Source of the DNA: Pseudomonadales bacterium
GTDB taxonomy: Bacteria > Pseudomonadota > Gammaproteobacteria > Pseudomonadales > Azotimanducaceae
Assembly (NCBI GenBank): GCA_019634925.1
Contig: JAHCAL010000003.1
Location: 372,001 to 436,000, forward strand
Direction: 5' to 3'
Length of the DNA stretch: 64,000 bases
Position numbers and translations under genes: made by a program
Part shown: positions 54,886 to 63,830 of the stretch, one piece after another
Position numbering within the stretch: position 1 is the first letter of the stretch
How the letters are laid out: each line of letters begins with the position of its first letter
The notes under the pieces: model-generated
The model's input: only the letters and a program-made list of their open reading frames with translations
Database searches by the model: none
What the model was told of the DNA's origin: nothing

Positions 54886-57423
54886 TCACGGTGCGAGCTC
54901 GAGCTGTCGACGCAGTTCCTCGCCGGTTGGCCGCAGTTGGGCGAGTCCCCTGCGCGCGCGCCCCTGCCCGAGGTAGTAGAGTATCGGCGCGGCGATCAGC
55001 ACGGAGGAACTCGTGCCCACCACGATCCCGAACAGCATTGGCAGCGCAAAGCTCGCTACGGCGGCGCCTCCGGCGATACCCATCGGCAGGATCGCGAGGA
55101 AAGTCGTCGCGGACGTGAACACTGTACGGGTGAGCGTAGAGCCGATGCTTTCGTTCAGCAGCGTGAGCAGCGGCTTGTCCGGCGTGAGTCTGAGGGTTTC
55201 GCGCACACGATCGAACACGACAACCTTGTCGTTTATCGAGTAGCCGATCAGTGCAAGCAGGGCCGCGACCGCGGTGAGATTGAACTCGATACCCGCCAGA
55301 ACGAAGAAGCCGATCGTCTTGGTCAGGTCGAGCAGTACGGTGAGCGTCGCGGCGAGCGCGAAGTGCGACTCGAACCGCATCCAGAGGTAGCCGAGCATGC
55401 CGAGGCCGGCACTGACCACGGCCAATATGGTTGCTTCGGCGAATCCGCCGCTGACCTTGGGTCCGACCATCTCGATGCGCGGAAACTCGGCGTCAGGTGC
55501 GACCGCCCGCACCGCAGCCCGCAGTTCGTCGACGGAGCCCGCATTGGTGATCGGCCCGGCTTCCGCGGCACCTGTCGCTACGGGCAGACGCACCAGATAG
55601 TGGCCGCCGTCGCCGAATTCCTGGATCGCGGCCTGGTGCAGTCCTGCGGAGGCTAGTCCGCCCCGCAGGGTTTCCACGGGTGTGTCCGTGGTGCGAACTT
55701 CGACCAGCGTGCCGCCGGTGAAGTCGATGCCGTAGTCGAGGCCGGGCGTGAAGAACAGCACCACCGATGCGACCGACAGGAGCAGCGATCCGGCGAGGCC
55801 GGCCACGCGGCCGCGCATGAAGTTCACCTGGCCGCCGGTCAATCGCCCGGGAAGTCCCTGGCGCCCGATTGCGAGCCGGCGGCGGCCCATTCGACGGACG
55901 CGCCATTCCATGATCAGTCGGATGGCGGCGATGGCGGTGAACATGGATGTGATGAGTCCGATGCCTATGGTGACTGCGAAGCCCCGTACCGGCCCGCTGC
56001 CGAGCAGGAACAGGAGACTCACGGCGATCAGCGTTGTGATGTTGGAGTCGAGGATCGTGGCCCAGGCCCGGCTGAACCCGTGCTGCACGGCAGCGATCGC
56101 CGAGCGGCCGCGCTGGGTTTCTTCGCGGATGCGTTCGTTGATCAGGATGTTTGCATCCACGGCCATGCCGATGGTCAGGATGATGCCGGCGATGCCCGGC
56201 AGGGTGAGGGTTGCACCGAGCGTGCTCAGGATGCCGAACACCAGCCCGATGTTGACGCCAAGCCCTGCACAGGCGATCAGCCCCCAGCGCCCGTAGCCGG
56301 CCAGCATGAAGCCGACGACCAGCGCGGCACCCACCAGGCCGGTGCTGATGCCCATGGCGATCGCGTCGCTGCCGAGGTCCGGTCCGACGGTGCGCTCCTC
56401 GACCACCTCCAGCGGCGCGGGCAGCGCCCCGGCTCGCAGCAGGAGTGCCAGAGCGCTGGCTTCAGTCGCGGTGAACGACCCGCTGATCTCCCCGCGTCCG
56501 CCCGGTATGGCGCTCTGGATCACCGGCGCAGTGATGACTCGGCCGTCCAGGACGATGGCGAGCGGGCGCCCGATGTTGGTGCGCGTCAGTTCCCCGAACA
56601 GCCGTGCCCCGGCACCGTCGAGCCGGAAGCTGACGACCGGGAGGCCGGATTCGGCGTTGAAGGCCAGCTGGGCATCGCTGATGTGCTTGCCTTCCATGGC
56701 GACCTGCTGTTCGACGCGATATGCGGCTTCCTCGTCCGTGCCGGGCAACGTGATCGTTTCGCCGGCGCGACCGTCATCGACCCAATGAAAGGTCATCCTG
56801 GCGGTGGTCCCGAGCAGCGCCCGTATCTCCGCGGGATCGGAGACGCCAGGCATCTGCACCAGCACGCCGTCATCGCCCTGCCGGGTGATGCTCGGCTCCA
56901 CCAGGCCCGTTTCGTCCAGCCGGCGCCGCAGGACCTCGATGCTGCGTTCGACGGCGTCCGCGACCAGTGCCGCGCGTTGCACCCGGGTCAGTTCGAGTTC
57001 GATCGCAGTACCGCGGACGCGTACTGCAAAAGCGGGCGGTGCGCCCGCACCGGTTGCCGACTCGAGCGCGAACGCCCGAACGGCACGTTCGAGTGCGTCG
57101 AGTTGCGCCGGGTCCCGCGGTTCGACCCGCAGCGCCGTATCGGTCGCCTCGGGCGGGCGGTGCGGAATACTCGCTGCCCGAAGGGCGGCACCGAGGTCAC
57201 GTGCCGTCTGTTCGTGGTGGGCGTCGATCAGTTCGCGCGCATCGACCGCGAGCAGCAGGTGGGAGCCACCCCGCAGATCGAGCCCCAGCGCAAGTGTGTT
57301 GCCGACGTACCAGTCGGGGAGCCTGTCTGCGATTCGGCCAGGCAGGACGTTCGGCAGCGCGGCCAGCAGGCCGAGCACAATGAGCAGGCCGTAGCACACG
57401 GCCCGCGTGGACAGAGATTTCAT
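54886..57423 (-). CDS. Fused protein-export membrane protein SecDF
   Basis: 845-residue fusion of SecD and SecF, proton-driven helper of Sec translocation. Order: TM1, SecD P1 domain with LGLDLRGGSHLLLAVD near residue 45, five further SecD helices around 350-540, then SecF from about residue 560 with GIDFTGGTLVEVR and GYSINDKVVVFDRVRE. Proteobacteria usually keep secD and secF separate, next to yajC; here there is neither yajC nor a tRNA-modification gene, so this may be a second, acquired copy. Only one short hypothetical gene precedes it on the strand. Confidence 0.94.
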   Translation of the reverse strand: MKSLSTRAVCYGLLIVLGLLAALPNVLPGRIADRLPDWYVGNTLALGLDLRGGSHLLLAVDARELIDAHHEQTARDLGAALRAASIPHRPPEATDTALRVEPRDPAQLDALERAVRAFALESATGAGAPPAFAVRVRGTAIELELTRVQRAALVADAVERSIEVLRRRLDETGLVEPSITRQGDDGVLVQMPGVSDPAEIRALLGTTARMTFHWVDDGRAGETITLPGTDEEAAYRVEQQVAMEGKHISDAQLAFNAESGLPVVSFRLDGAGARLFGELTRTNIGRPLAIVLDGRVITAPVIQSAIPGGRGEISGSFTATEASALALLLRAGALPAPLEVVEERTVGPDLGSDAIAMGISTGLVGAALVVGFMLAGYGRWGLIACAGLGVNIGLVFGILSTLGATLTLPGIAGIILTIGMAVDANILINERIREETQRGRSAIAAVQHGFSRAWATILDSNITTLIAVSLLFLLGSGPVRGFAVTIGIGLITSMFTAIAAIRLIMEWRVRRMGRRRLAIGRQGLPGRLTGGQVNFMRGRVAGLAGSLLLSVASVVLFFTPGLDYGIDFTGGTLVEVRTTDTPVETLRGGLASAGLHQAAIQEFGDGGHYLVRLPVATGAAEAGPITNAGSVDELRAAVRAVAPDAEFPRIEMVGPKVSGGFAEATILAVVSAGLGMLGYLWMRFESHFALAATLTVLLDLTKTIGFFVLAGIEFNLTAVAALLALIGYSINDKVVVFDRVRETLRLTPDKPLLTLLNESIGSTLTRTVFTSATTFLAILPMGIAGGAAVASFALPMLFGIVVGTSSSVLIAAPILYYLGQGRARRGLAQLRPTGEELRRQLELAP

Positions 57424-57483
57424 GGAGCACCCTCGGCGATGTCGCCGCGATTCGGTTACGGTCAGGGTCCGAGTGAAACCGAG

Positions 57484-57879
57484 TCAGGCGGCTGGTGGCC
57501 CGCGAGGTGCGTGGAGGCGATAGCGGCCCTCGGACGAGGGCCGCGACAAGGGCGTGGACACGGCGGTAGAACCGCCGGCGTCGCCCATCGATTGGAGGGT
57601 GGTAGTCGTACTGAAGGCGGCATCGGGCGGCGAGTCGTGCTCGACGTCCTGATCGCGACCGGTCGAAGCCTGGCGTTGGACCAGCCGCCGCGACTCGTCG
57701 CCGCCTGCGACTGCGACGTCTTCGAACACGCTCGACAGGACTGGATCCGCACCGCCGCCGAGGGTTGCGCCGCCCTGGCCGAGCATCGCCAGCGCAGCCA
57801 GGACGAGCCACGTGACCTGCGGAAGCCACGCGCGCGGAACGCTGGAGCTGGCGGCGGCGCTGGTGGGCGTGGTGGTCAT
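57484..57879 (-). CDS. Small hypothetical protein upstream of secDF
   Basis: 131-residue reading with one hydrophobic segment (VTWLVLAALAMLGQGGATL, about 22-40) followed by an acidic, low-complexity tail rich in Ser, Thr, Asp and Arg. No family recognised. It lies 60 bases before secDF on the same strand and starts 82 bases from the divergent hydratase gene. Could be a small anchored partner of SecDF or a spurious reading in GC-rich DNA. Confidence 0.4.
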   Translation of the reverse strand: MTTTPTSAAASSSVPRAWLPQVTWLVLAALAMLGQGGATLGGGADPVLSSVFEDVAVAGGDESRRLVQRQASTGRDQDVEHDSPPDAAFSTTTTLQSMGDAGGSTAVSTPLSRPSSEGRYRLHAPRGPPAA

Positions 57880-57961
57880 CGGCGCGAGTATGCGCGCGAT
57901 GGCAGTCCAAGTGAAGGGCCCGGGGCTTCACGCAGGCCCCGGCTCTGATACGCTGCGCCGC

Positions 57962-58789
57962 ATGACAGACACAACCGACGTGGCCGCGCTCGCGGCCGAT
58001 CTCGACGCCGCGCGCCGCACGGGCCGGTTCTACGTGCCCTGTTCCGCCGCGCGCGAACTGACGGTCGACCAGGCGTATGCCGTGCAGCGGGCCTTCAACG
58101 ATCTGCGCCGCAGCGACGCCGCCGTGGCTGGATTCGACGCCGTGGCTGGATTCGACGCCGTGGCTGGATTCGACGCCGTGGCTGGATTCAAGGCCGCGGT
58201 GAACGCGCCGGCGTTGCAGCAGGCGCTCGGGCTCGACGCACCGATCGTTGGCGCCCTGTTCACCCGCGGCGCGCGCGACCCTGGCAGCAGGGTGCGACGC
58301 GAGGCGTTCCGCACGCTCGCGATCGAGACCGAGCTTGGCTTTCGCACGGCAGAACGCATTGCCGCACCGATCGAGGACGTGGTCGCATTGCGCGGCGTGA
58401 TCGCGACGATCGCGCCGATGCTGGAACTCGCCGATCCCGGCTTCGGGCGGGTGCGGTTCCGCGGCACCGATCTGATCGCGGCCAATGCGGCCTGCGGTGG
58501 CTTCGTCGAAGGGCCGCGGTTTCCGATCGCCACGATCGACCCGAATTCGCTGCCTGTGCGGCTCGATCACGACGGCAAGGTGCTGCATTCGGTCACCGGT
58601 GCCGCGCTGCTCGGCGATCACTGGCAGGCGCTGCTCTGGCTCGTCAATACCGTGGTCGCGCGCGGTTATATCATCGATGCCGGCCAGCTGCTCATGACCG
58701 GCGCGCTCGGCGCGGCGCATCCGGCTGCGCCAGGCATCTGGACCGGCGACTTCGGGGCGCTTGGCACGCTGGCGATCGAGATCGTCTGA
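57962..58789 (+). CDS. 2-keto-4-pentenoate hydratase-like protein with AVAGFD repeat
   Basis: 275-residue MhpD/fumarylacetoacetate-hydrolase-fold hydratase, which adds water to a 2-keto-4-enoate in meta-cleavage pathways. Seen: GGFVEGP, the divalent-metal acidic region ETELGFRTAER, and DFGALGTLAIEIV at the end. Where the family has one G(Y/W)K element, this protein has AVAGFD three times then AVAGFK: four 6-residue copies from an 18-bp DNA repeat, adding about 18 residues near 54-77. ATG 57962 is preceded by CGCTGCGCCGC with weak Shine-Dalgarno. Convergent with the Ere-like gene. Confidence 0.88.
   Translation: MTDTTDVAALAADLDAARRTGRFYVPCSAARELTVDQAYAVQRAFNDLRRSDAAVAGFDAVAGFDAVAGFDAVAGFKAAVNAPALQQALGLDAPIVGALFTRGARDPGSRVRREAFRTLAIETELGFRTAERIAAPIEDVVALRGVIATIAPMLELADPGFGRVRFRGTDLIAANAACGGFVEGPRFPIATIDPNSLPVRLDHDGKVLHSVTGAALLGDHWQALLWLVNTVVARGYIIDAGQLLMTGALGAAHPAAPGIWTGDFGALGTLAIEIV
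58121..58192. repeat. Four 18-bp tandem repeats inside the hydratase gene
   Basis: Units at 58121-58138, 58139-58156 and 58157-58174 are identical (GCCGTGGCTGGATTCGAC); the fourth, 58175-58192, ends TCAAG instead of TCGAC. A unit of 18 keeps the reading frame, so slippage can change copy number without breaking the gene. Confidence 0.95.
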
Positions 58790-58823
58790 GGGCCGGCTCT
58801 GCAGGCGGCGCACCTGCCCTGGT

Positions 58824-60092
58824 TCAGACGTCCGGCAGCGGCGTGACCGTCGGCAGGAAAAAGACGGCATCCACCTGGCGCGCCAGGTCCACCCGGGCCA
58901 CCAGGTTGTAGAGGTGGCCGATGCCCACCGGGTCCCCAAGTGCACTCGGGGTCCCGTCCGTGGTGCCGATCAGCAGGGGTGTCGCGGCCGTCGCGAGCGC
59001 TGCATTGAGCGACTGCGCGGGATATGCACACGTGTTGGGCAGATCGGGAAACGGCTGGCAGTCCTCGCCCGCGCCGTATACGAACCAGCTCGAAAACACA
59101 CGTTCGCCGCGCACCTCTGCGATGTGATGCCCGAGTGAATGGACCAGACTGCCGCCCGGGCCGGCACCGGCAGAGGACGTGACGCCGTCGTCGTGCTTGA
59201 CCAGGTGCAGTGCGTGCGCCATGAGCACCAGCTGCTCGTCGGGCTGCATCCGATCGAGGATACGATCGACTGCGCGTTTCATCAGGTCCTCGCGCCACGC
59301 CATCGCGGGGCGCAGCGATTCGTAGTCGGGCGCCGGATGTGCCAGCGCCTGGTAGCGCAGTGTCTGTTCCATGGCGATCAGGTCGGCCGTGACCGCTTCC
59401 GCGAGGCCGGGGTCGTCCACGAGCAGCTGATCGATCGCGCCACGGGCGTTCGCCAGCCGGTCGGCTTCCTCGAGCACGCTCTCCCCGGGCCTGCGGGCGA
59501 GCAGGGTGGCGATGCGCGACTGGTCCGCCGCGCGGTGGTCGAGGCGACCCGCGATGTCCGCGTAGCCCGCACCGGCGCTGCCATTGATGTCGATGCCGTG
59601 GAACGCGCGCGGTGCCAGGGCCCGCACCTGCCGATAGAACGCCGCCTGCGCGGACTTGAAACGTGCGACCGGATAGCGGTCGAACGAAGCGCGCAGCACG
59701 CCGGTCGGGCGATCGTCTCGGTCCGCGCGGTCGTCCCCGTGCCAGCCGAACGTCGGCACGCGGTCGAGCCACGCGGTGGCGCCGGTCGCGAGGTAGCGCG
59801 AGACGCGCCAGCCGTCGCTGTGGCCGAGCTCTTCCGCCAGAACGAGCGGGCGGCGCCGCGCGAGCCGCTCGAGCCACCAGAGACGGAACAGCGTCTTTTC
59901 CGCGATCCAGTGATTGAGTTCACCGAGCACGACCACGCGGGCGGCGCTGGCCTGGTCGAGCAGACGGCCGATGCGTGCTGCATCGGTCGGTGACTGCGGT
60001 TCCAGCGATTCCGCGGAGAGTCGTGCCGCGTCGTGCCGGATCCAGTCGGCGAGTGTCGGATCGGCTCGATCGGCGTTGCCGGTCTCGTTCAT
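58824..60092 (-). CDS. Erythromycin-esterase-like protein
   Basis: 422-residue protein of the erythromycin-esterase (Ere) superfamily. Seen: VVVLGELNHWIAEK with the catalytic-type Glu/His region, LAEELGHSDGW, GIDINGSAG and VLMAHALHLVKHDDG. Length is normal for Ere-like proteins. ATG 60092 begins the conserved chain; the longer upstream reading enters the MITE-like element. Most such genes in environmental genomes are not proven resistance genes. Convergent with the hydratase gene. Confidence 0.9.
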   Translation of the reverse strand: MNETGNADRADPTLADWIRHDAARLSAESLEPQSPTDAARIGRLLDQASAARVVVLGELNHWIAEKTLFRLWWLERLARRRPLVLAEELGHSDGWRVSRYLATGATAWLDRVPTFGWHGDDRADRDDRPTGVLRASFDRYPVARFKSAQAAFYRQVRALAPRAFHGIDINGSAGAGYADIAGRLDHRAADQSRIATLLARRPGESVLEEADRLANARGAIDQLLVDDPGLAEAVTADLIAMEQTLRYQALAHPAPDYESLRPAMAWREDLMKRAVDRILDRMQPDEQLVLMAHALHLVKHDDGVTSSAGAGPGGSLVHSLGHHIAEVRGERVFSSWFVYGAGEDCQPFPDLPNTCAYPAQSLNAALATAATPLLIGTTDGTPSALGDPVGIGHLYNLVARVDLARQVDAVFFLPTVTPLPDV

Positions 60093-60135
60093 GTGCGAGC
60101 AGGTTCCACGATGGGTTCGAGGGATGCGACCGATT

Positions 60136-60319
60136 CTAGCCCGGACTATTCGTGAGTTCGCGTCGCGAGGGCGCCGAGATGCCGGAAAAGACAGCGTGGC
60201 GCGGACCGGAAGGCGCGCAGGCGTACTCGACAGTACGTCGAGCACCTGGAGGGAGCACGCGCTGTCTTTTCCGGCATCTCGGCGGCCGCAGTAGCGAATT
60301 CATGAATAGTTCGGGCTAG
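60136..60319. mobile_element. MITE-like 184-bp inverted-repeat element
   Basis: Outer arms 60136-60161 and 60294-60319 (26 bp, starting CTAGCCCG) pair with three mismatches; inner arms 60173-60196 and 60260-60283 (24 bp, from GCCGAGATG) pair perfectly. A central CTCGAC / GTCGAG hairpin sits between. No coding content. The ends read CTAG, the target used by the IS5 copy, but its arms do not match IS5 termini. It fills most of the 302-base gap between the Ere-like gene and the carboxylase gene and could form a single large hairpin in RNA or DNA. Confidence 0.9.
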
Positions 60320-60394
60320 GGTGTTTCGCCGCGCGTGGTGCTGGCATGATCCCGGCTCGGGTTGCCGGTGGGTCGGGGACAGGGGGAAATCGAC

Positions 60395-63300
60395 GTGCTT
60401 CGACGGGTACTGATCGCCAATCGCGGCGAGATCGCCATACGGATCGCGCGCGCCGCGGCGGGGTTGGGCATGGAGTCGGTCGCGGTCCATGCGCCGGTCG
60501 ACGCACACGCGCTGCACACGCGCGTCGCGTCGCAGTCTCGGCCACTGCCGCTGGACGGCGTGGCGGGTTATCTCGACCAGGATGCGCTCGTTCGCGCGGC
60601 GCTGGCGGCAGGCTGTGACTGTGTGCACCCGGGCTATGGCTTTCTAGCCGAACACGCAGGCTTTGCCGAGGCGTGCATCGCGGCCGGGCTCACGTTCGTC
60701 GGCCCGCGTCCGGAAACGATCCGCCTGTTCGGCGACAAGCTGGCGGCCCGTGCGCTGGCACGGTCGCTCGGCATTCCCGTGACACCTGGCAGCAGCGAAC
60801 CGGTCGGCTCGGTGGACGAGGCCACGGCGCAAGCACGCGCGATCGGCTTTCCGGTCATGCTGAAGGCTGCGGCCGGTGGCGGCGGGCGCGGCATCCGGCG
60901 GGTGGACGGCGCCGCGCAGATGGCCGAAGCGTTCGCGCGCTGCCAGAGCGAGGCGCTGGCGGCGTTCGGCGACGGTGCCGTGTTCGTGGAGCGACTCGTC
61001 GAGCGCGCGCGCCACGTCGAAGTGCAGATCCTGGCCGACGGGGCGGGGAACGTCGTCCACCTGCACGAGCGCGACTGCTCGGTGCAGGCGCGCAATCAGA
61101 AGGTGGTCGAGGTCGCACCGGCGCCAGGGCTCGATCCCGAGTTGCGCGCGGGCATGCTCGCGGATGCGGTTCGCCTCGTGCAGGGCGCGGGTTTCGTCAA
61201 CGCCGGGACGGTCGAGTTCCTGGTCAGTCCCGAGGCCGGCGCGTACTACTTCATCGAATGCAACCCACGCATCCAGGTGGAACACACCGTGACCGAGCAG
61301 GTCACGGGGATCGACCTGGTGGAGGCCCAGTTCAGAATTGCGGCAGGCGCCCGGCTCGCGGATCTCGGTCTGCCCGATCAACGGTCGGTCGGCGCTCCGC
61401 GGGGCTACGCGGTACAGGCGCGCCTGGTCGCCACGGGGGCCGGCACGCTGACCGCGTACAAGGAACCCGGCGGACCGGGCGTGCGGGTGGATGCCTGCGG
61501 TTACCTGGGCTATGCGCCGCCGCCGGTGTTCGATCCGCTGCTCGGCAAACTGATCTGCCAGTCGAGTTCCGCGGGTACGTTCGAGTCCGCCGTGGATCGG
61601 ACGCTGCGTGCCCTCGAGGAATTCCACATCGGGGGTCTGCCGACCAACGTCGCGCAGTTGCGCGCGATCCTCCGCCACCCGACCTTTCGTGCCGGCGATG
61701 CGCGTACCACGCTGCTCGCGGAAGATCTTGCGCTGGCACCCGACGCCATCGCAGGGAAAGCGGGCTCCAGCGCGGCCCTGGCGCTACTCGAACAGCAATC
61801 CGCCTGGCTCGTGCGCGAGGCCGGTGGTGCCGTGGCCTCCGCGGGTTCCGCAGCCAGGCATCCGGCCCTCGCGGTCGGCGCCGGGGAACTGGCCGTGCGC
61901 TCGCCGATGAGCGGGTCGGTGGTCGAAATCGCGGTCGCGGTTGGTGAACGGGTGGCGGCTGGCGCGACCATCGCGGTCGTGACCGCGATGAAGATGGAAA
62001 CCGCGCTCACCGCGCCGGCCTCGGGTGTCGTGAGCGCCGTATTGCCGTTGCAAACCGGCGATCCGGTCGACGTGGACCAGGTGCTCGTGGTGATCGCACC
62101 GTCGCCGGACGTCGCGGATGATGCGTCCGTGCGCCTGTCGCGAGACCCAGGCTGGTTGCCGGAGCTCGAGGAAGTCCGCACCCTGCAGGGGCTCGCCCAT
62201 GCCCGCCTGTCGGCGGATTCCACGGAACCGGGTGTGGTGCGGCAGCGCGATCGCGGCAAGCTGACCTGTCGCGCGCGCATCGACCTGTTGCTCGACGCGG
62301 GTAGTTTCCGCGAGATCGGGAGCCTGGCCGGCTTCGCCTCCTACGACGCGGACGGCAACGTGGCGGCGTTCACGCCCGCCAACCACGTGGGCGGCACCGG
62401 GCGCATTCATGGCCGCGGCGTCGTGGTCTGCGCGGACGACTTCACGTCGCGCGGCGGCCATGCCGACGGCGCCATCGGCGCGAAGAGCATGCACCTCGAC
62501 CGGCTCGCGGTGGAACTGCGCCAGCCCTCGCTGCGCCTCCTCGACGGATCATCGGGTGGGGGCAGCGTCGCGGCCATGGTGCCGCAGCAGCTGAAGTCCG
62601 GTGAAAGCCGGGCACAGGAGAGCAGCGGCGCGATCAGTGCGGGGCGACCCCGCGTCACGGGGGGCGGCGGCTCGTTTCTGCCGGGGCACCTGGGCAGTGC
62701 CCTCTACACGGAGGAACTCGCGACGGTACCCGTGGTGAACCTGCTGCTCGGCAGCGTGGTGGGCATCGGCGCCGCCAAGGCCGTGCTCGGCCACTTCTCG
62801 GTGATGGTGCGCGACATCGCGCAGCTCTTCGTCGCCGGTCCGCCGGTGGTGAGCCACGCCATGGGCTACGACATCACCAAGGAAGAACTCGGCGGCTGGC
62901 ACATCCACTGCCGGAACGGTTCGGTCGACAATCTCGCCGAGTCCGAGGCGGACGCGTTCGATCAGGCGCGGCGCTTTCTCTCCTACCTGCCTTCGAGCGT
63001 CCACGAAGCCCCGCCGGTACTGCCGCCCGATCCCGCCGATGCGCCGGACCGGCGCGAGGAGGCGTTGCTGACGCTGATTCCGCGCAAGCGTACGGCGACG
63101 TTCGACGTGCGCGAGGGCATCCGCCTGATGGCCGACCGGGATTCGTTCTTCGAGATCGGCCGCTACTGGGGAACCGATCAGGTCGTCGGGTTCGTGCGTT
63201 TCAACGGACACCCGCTCGGCGTGATCGCGTCGGATTCGCGGCACGTCAACGGCGGCGCGTTGACCGCGGACGGCTGCGACAAGCTGAAGCGCCATCTCGA

Positions 63301-63811
63301 TCTCTGCGACCTCTTCCACGTCCCGGTGCTGAACCTGGTCGACAATCCCGGCTTCGCCGTGGGGCTCGAGCACGAGCAGGCCGGCACGATCCGCAAGGGC
63401 GGCGAGTGGATGGTCGCGTTCGCGCAGATCCGCGTGCCGATCTTCACAGTACTGATGCGGCGCAGCTTCGGCGTCGCGGGCAACAACTACGCCACGCCGC
63501 TCGGGCGTGCATCGATGCGTGTCGTGTGGCCGGCGGCGGACGTGGGTGGCATCCCGCCGGAGGGCGGCATCGAGGCGGCGTACAAGCGCCAGCTTGCCGA
63601 AGCGGCCGATCCGGCCGCCCTGCGCGCGGAGATCAACGCCCGCATCGAGAGCGCGCGCGGGCCGATCGGGCCGCTCAATCGTTTCCAGATGGAAGAGATG
63701 ATCGACCCGCGCGAGACGCGGCGCCTGGTGTGCGAGTGGGTGGAGACGGCGTACCGGATCGTGCGGCAGCCGGCGGGGCTGGTGGGGCGGCCCCTGCAGT
63801 TCCGGCCATGA
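60395..63811 (+). CDS. Single-chain acyl-CoA carboxylase (BC-BCCP-CT)
   Basis: 1138-residue biotin-dependent carboxylase with all parts in one chain. Order: biotin carboxylase about 1-450 (RVLIANRGEIAIRIARAA, AAAGGGGRGIRRV, FIECNPRIQVEHTVTE); biotinyl domain with TAMKMET and Lys533; carboxyltransferase from about 590, both halves (GGSFLPGHL, AMGYDITKEELGGW; NGGALTADGCDKLKRH, LVDNPGFAVG). The architecture matches long-chain acyl-CoA carboxylases rather than the two-subunit propionyl/geranyl enzymes. GTG 60395 has AGGGGGA at 7-base spacing. The partial acetyltransferase-like gene follows 19 bases later. Confidence 0.93.
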   Translation: MLRRVLIANRGEIAIRIARAAAGLGMESVAVHAPVDAHALHTRVASQSRPLPLDGVAGYLDQDALVRAALAAGCDCVHPGYGFLAEHAGFAEACIAAGLTFVGPRPETIRLFGDKLAARALARSLGIPVTPGSSEPVGSVDEATAQARAIGFPVMLKAAAGGGGRGIRRVDGAAQMAEAFARCQSEALAAFGDGAVFVERLVERARHVEVQILADGAGNVVHLHERDCSVQARNQKVVEVAPAPGLDPELRAGMLADAVRLVQGAGFVNAGTVEFLVSPEAGAYYFIECNPRIQVEHTVTEQVTGIDLVEAQFRIAAGARLADLGLPDQRSVGAPRGYAVQARLVATGAGTLTAYKEPGGPGVRVDACGYLGYAPPPVFDPLLGKLICQSSSAGTFESAVDRTLRALEEFHIGGLPTNVAQLRAILRHPTFRAGDARTTLLAEDLALAPDAIAGKAGSSAALALLEQQSAWLVREAGGAVASAGSAARHPALAVGAGELAVRSPMSGSVVEIAVAVGERVAAGATIAVVTAMKMETALTAPASGVVSAVLPLQTGDPVDVDQVLVVIAPSPDVADDASVRLSRDPGWLPELEEVRTLQGLAHARLSADSTEPGVVRQRDRGKLTCRARIDLLLDAGSFREIGSLAGFASYDADGNVAAFTPANHVGGTGRIHGRGVVVCADDFTSRGGHADGAIGAKSMHLDRLAVELRQPSLRLLDGSSGGGSVAAMVPQQLKSGESRAQESSGAISAGRPRVTGGGGSFLPGHLGSALYTEELATVPVVNLLLGSVVGIGAAKAVLGHFSVMVRDIAQLFVAGPPVVSHAMGYDITKEELGGWHIHCRNGSVDNLAESEADAFDQARRFLSYLPSSVHEAPPVLPPDPADAPDRREEALLTLIPRKRTATFDVREGIRLMADRDSFFEIGRYWGTDQVVGFVRFNGHPLGVIASDSRHVNGGALTADGCDKLKRHLDLCDLFHVPVLNLVDNPGFAVGLEHEQAGTIRKGGEWMVAFAQIRVPIFTVLMRRSFGVAGNNYATPLGRASMRVVWPAADVGGIPPEGGIEAAYKRQLAEAADPAALRAEINARIESARGPIGPLNRFQMEEMIDPRETRRLVCEWVETAYRIVRQPAGLVGRPLQFRP

Positions 63812-63830
63812 GACCCGCGGGAGAGCAGCT

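Noticed and set aside
57197..58945. 582-codon minus-strand reading across secDF, the small gene and the hydratase
   Set aside because: Wrong frame for all three; low-complexity residues and repeats derived from the 18-bp units.
58824..60092. Macrolide resistance gene ere
   Set aside because: Only superfamily motifs are present; the location among housekeeping/catabolic genes and lack of a mobile context give no support for a resistance role.
60136..60319. Second IS5-derived element
   Set aside because: Ends read CTAG, but the arms (CCCGGACTATTC) do not resemble the IS5 termini (GGAATCTCTGAT).
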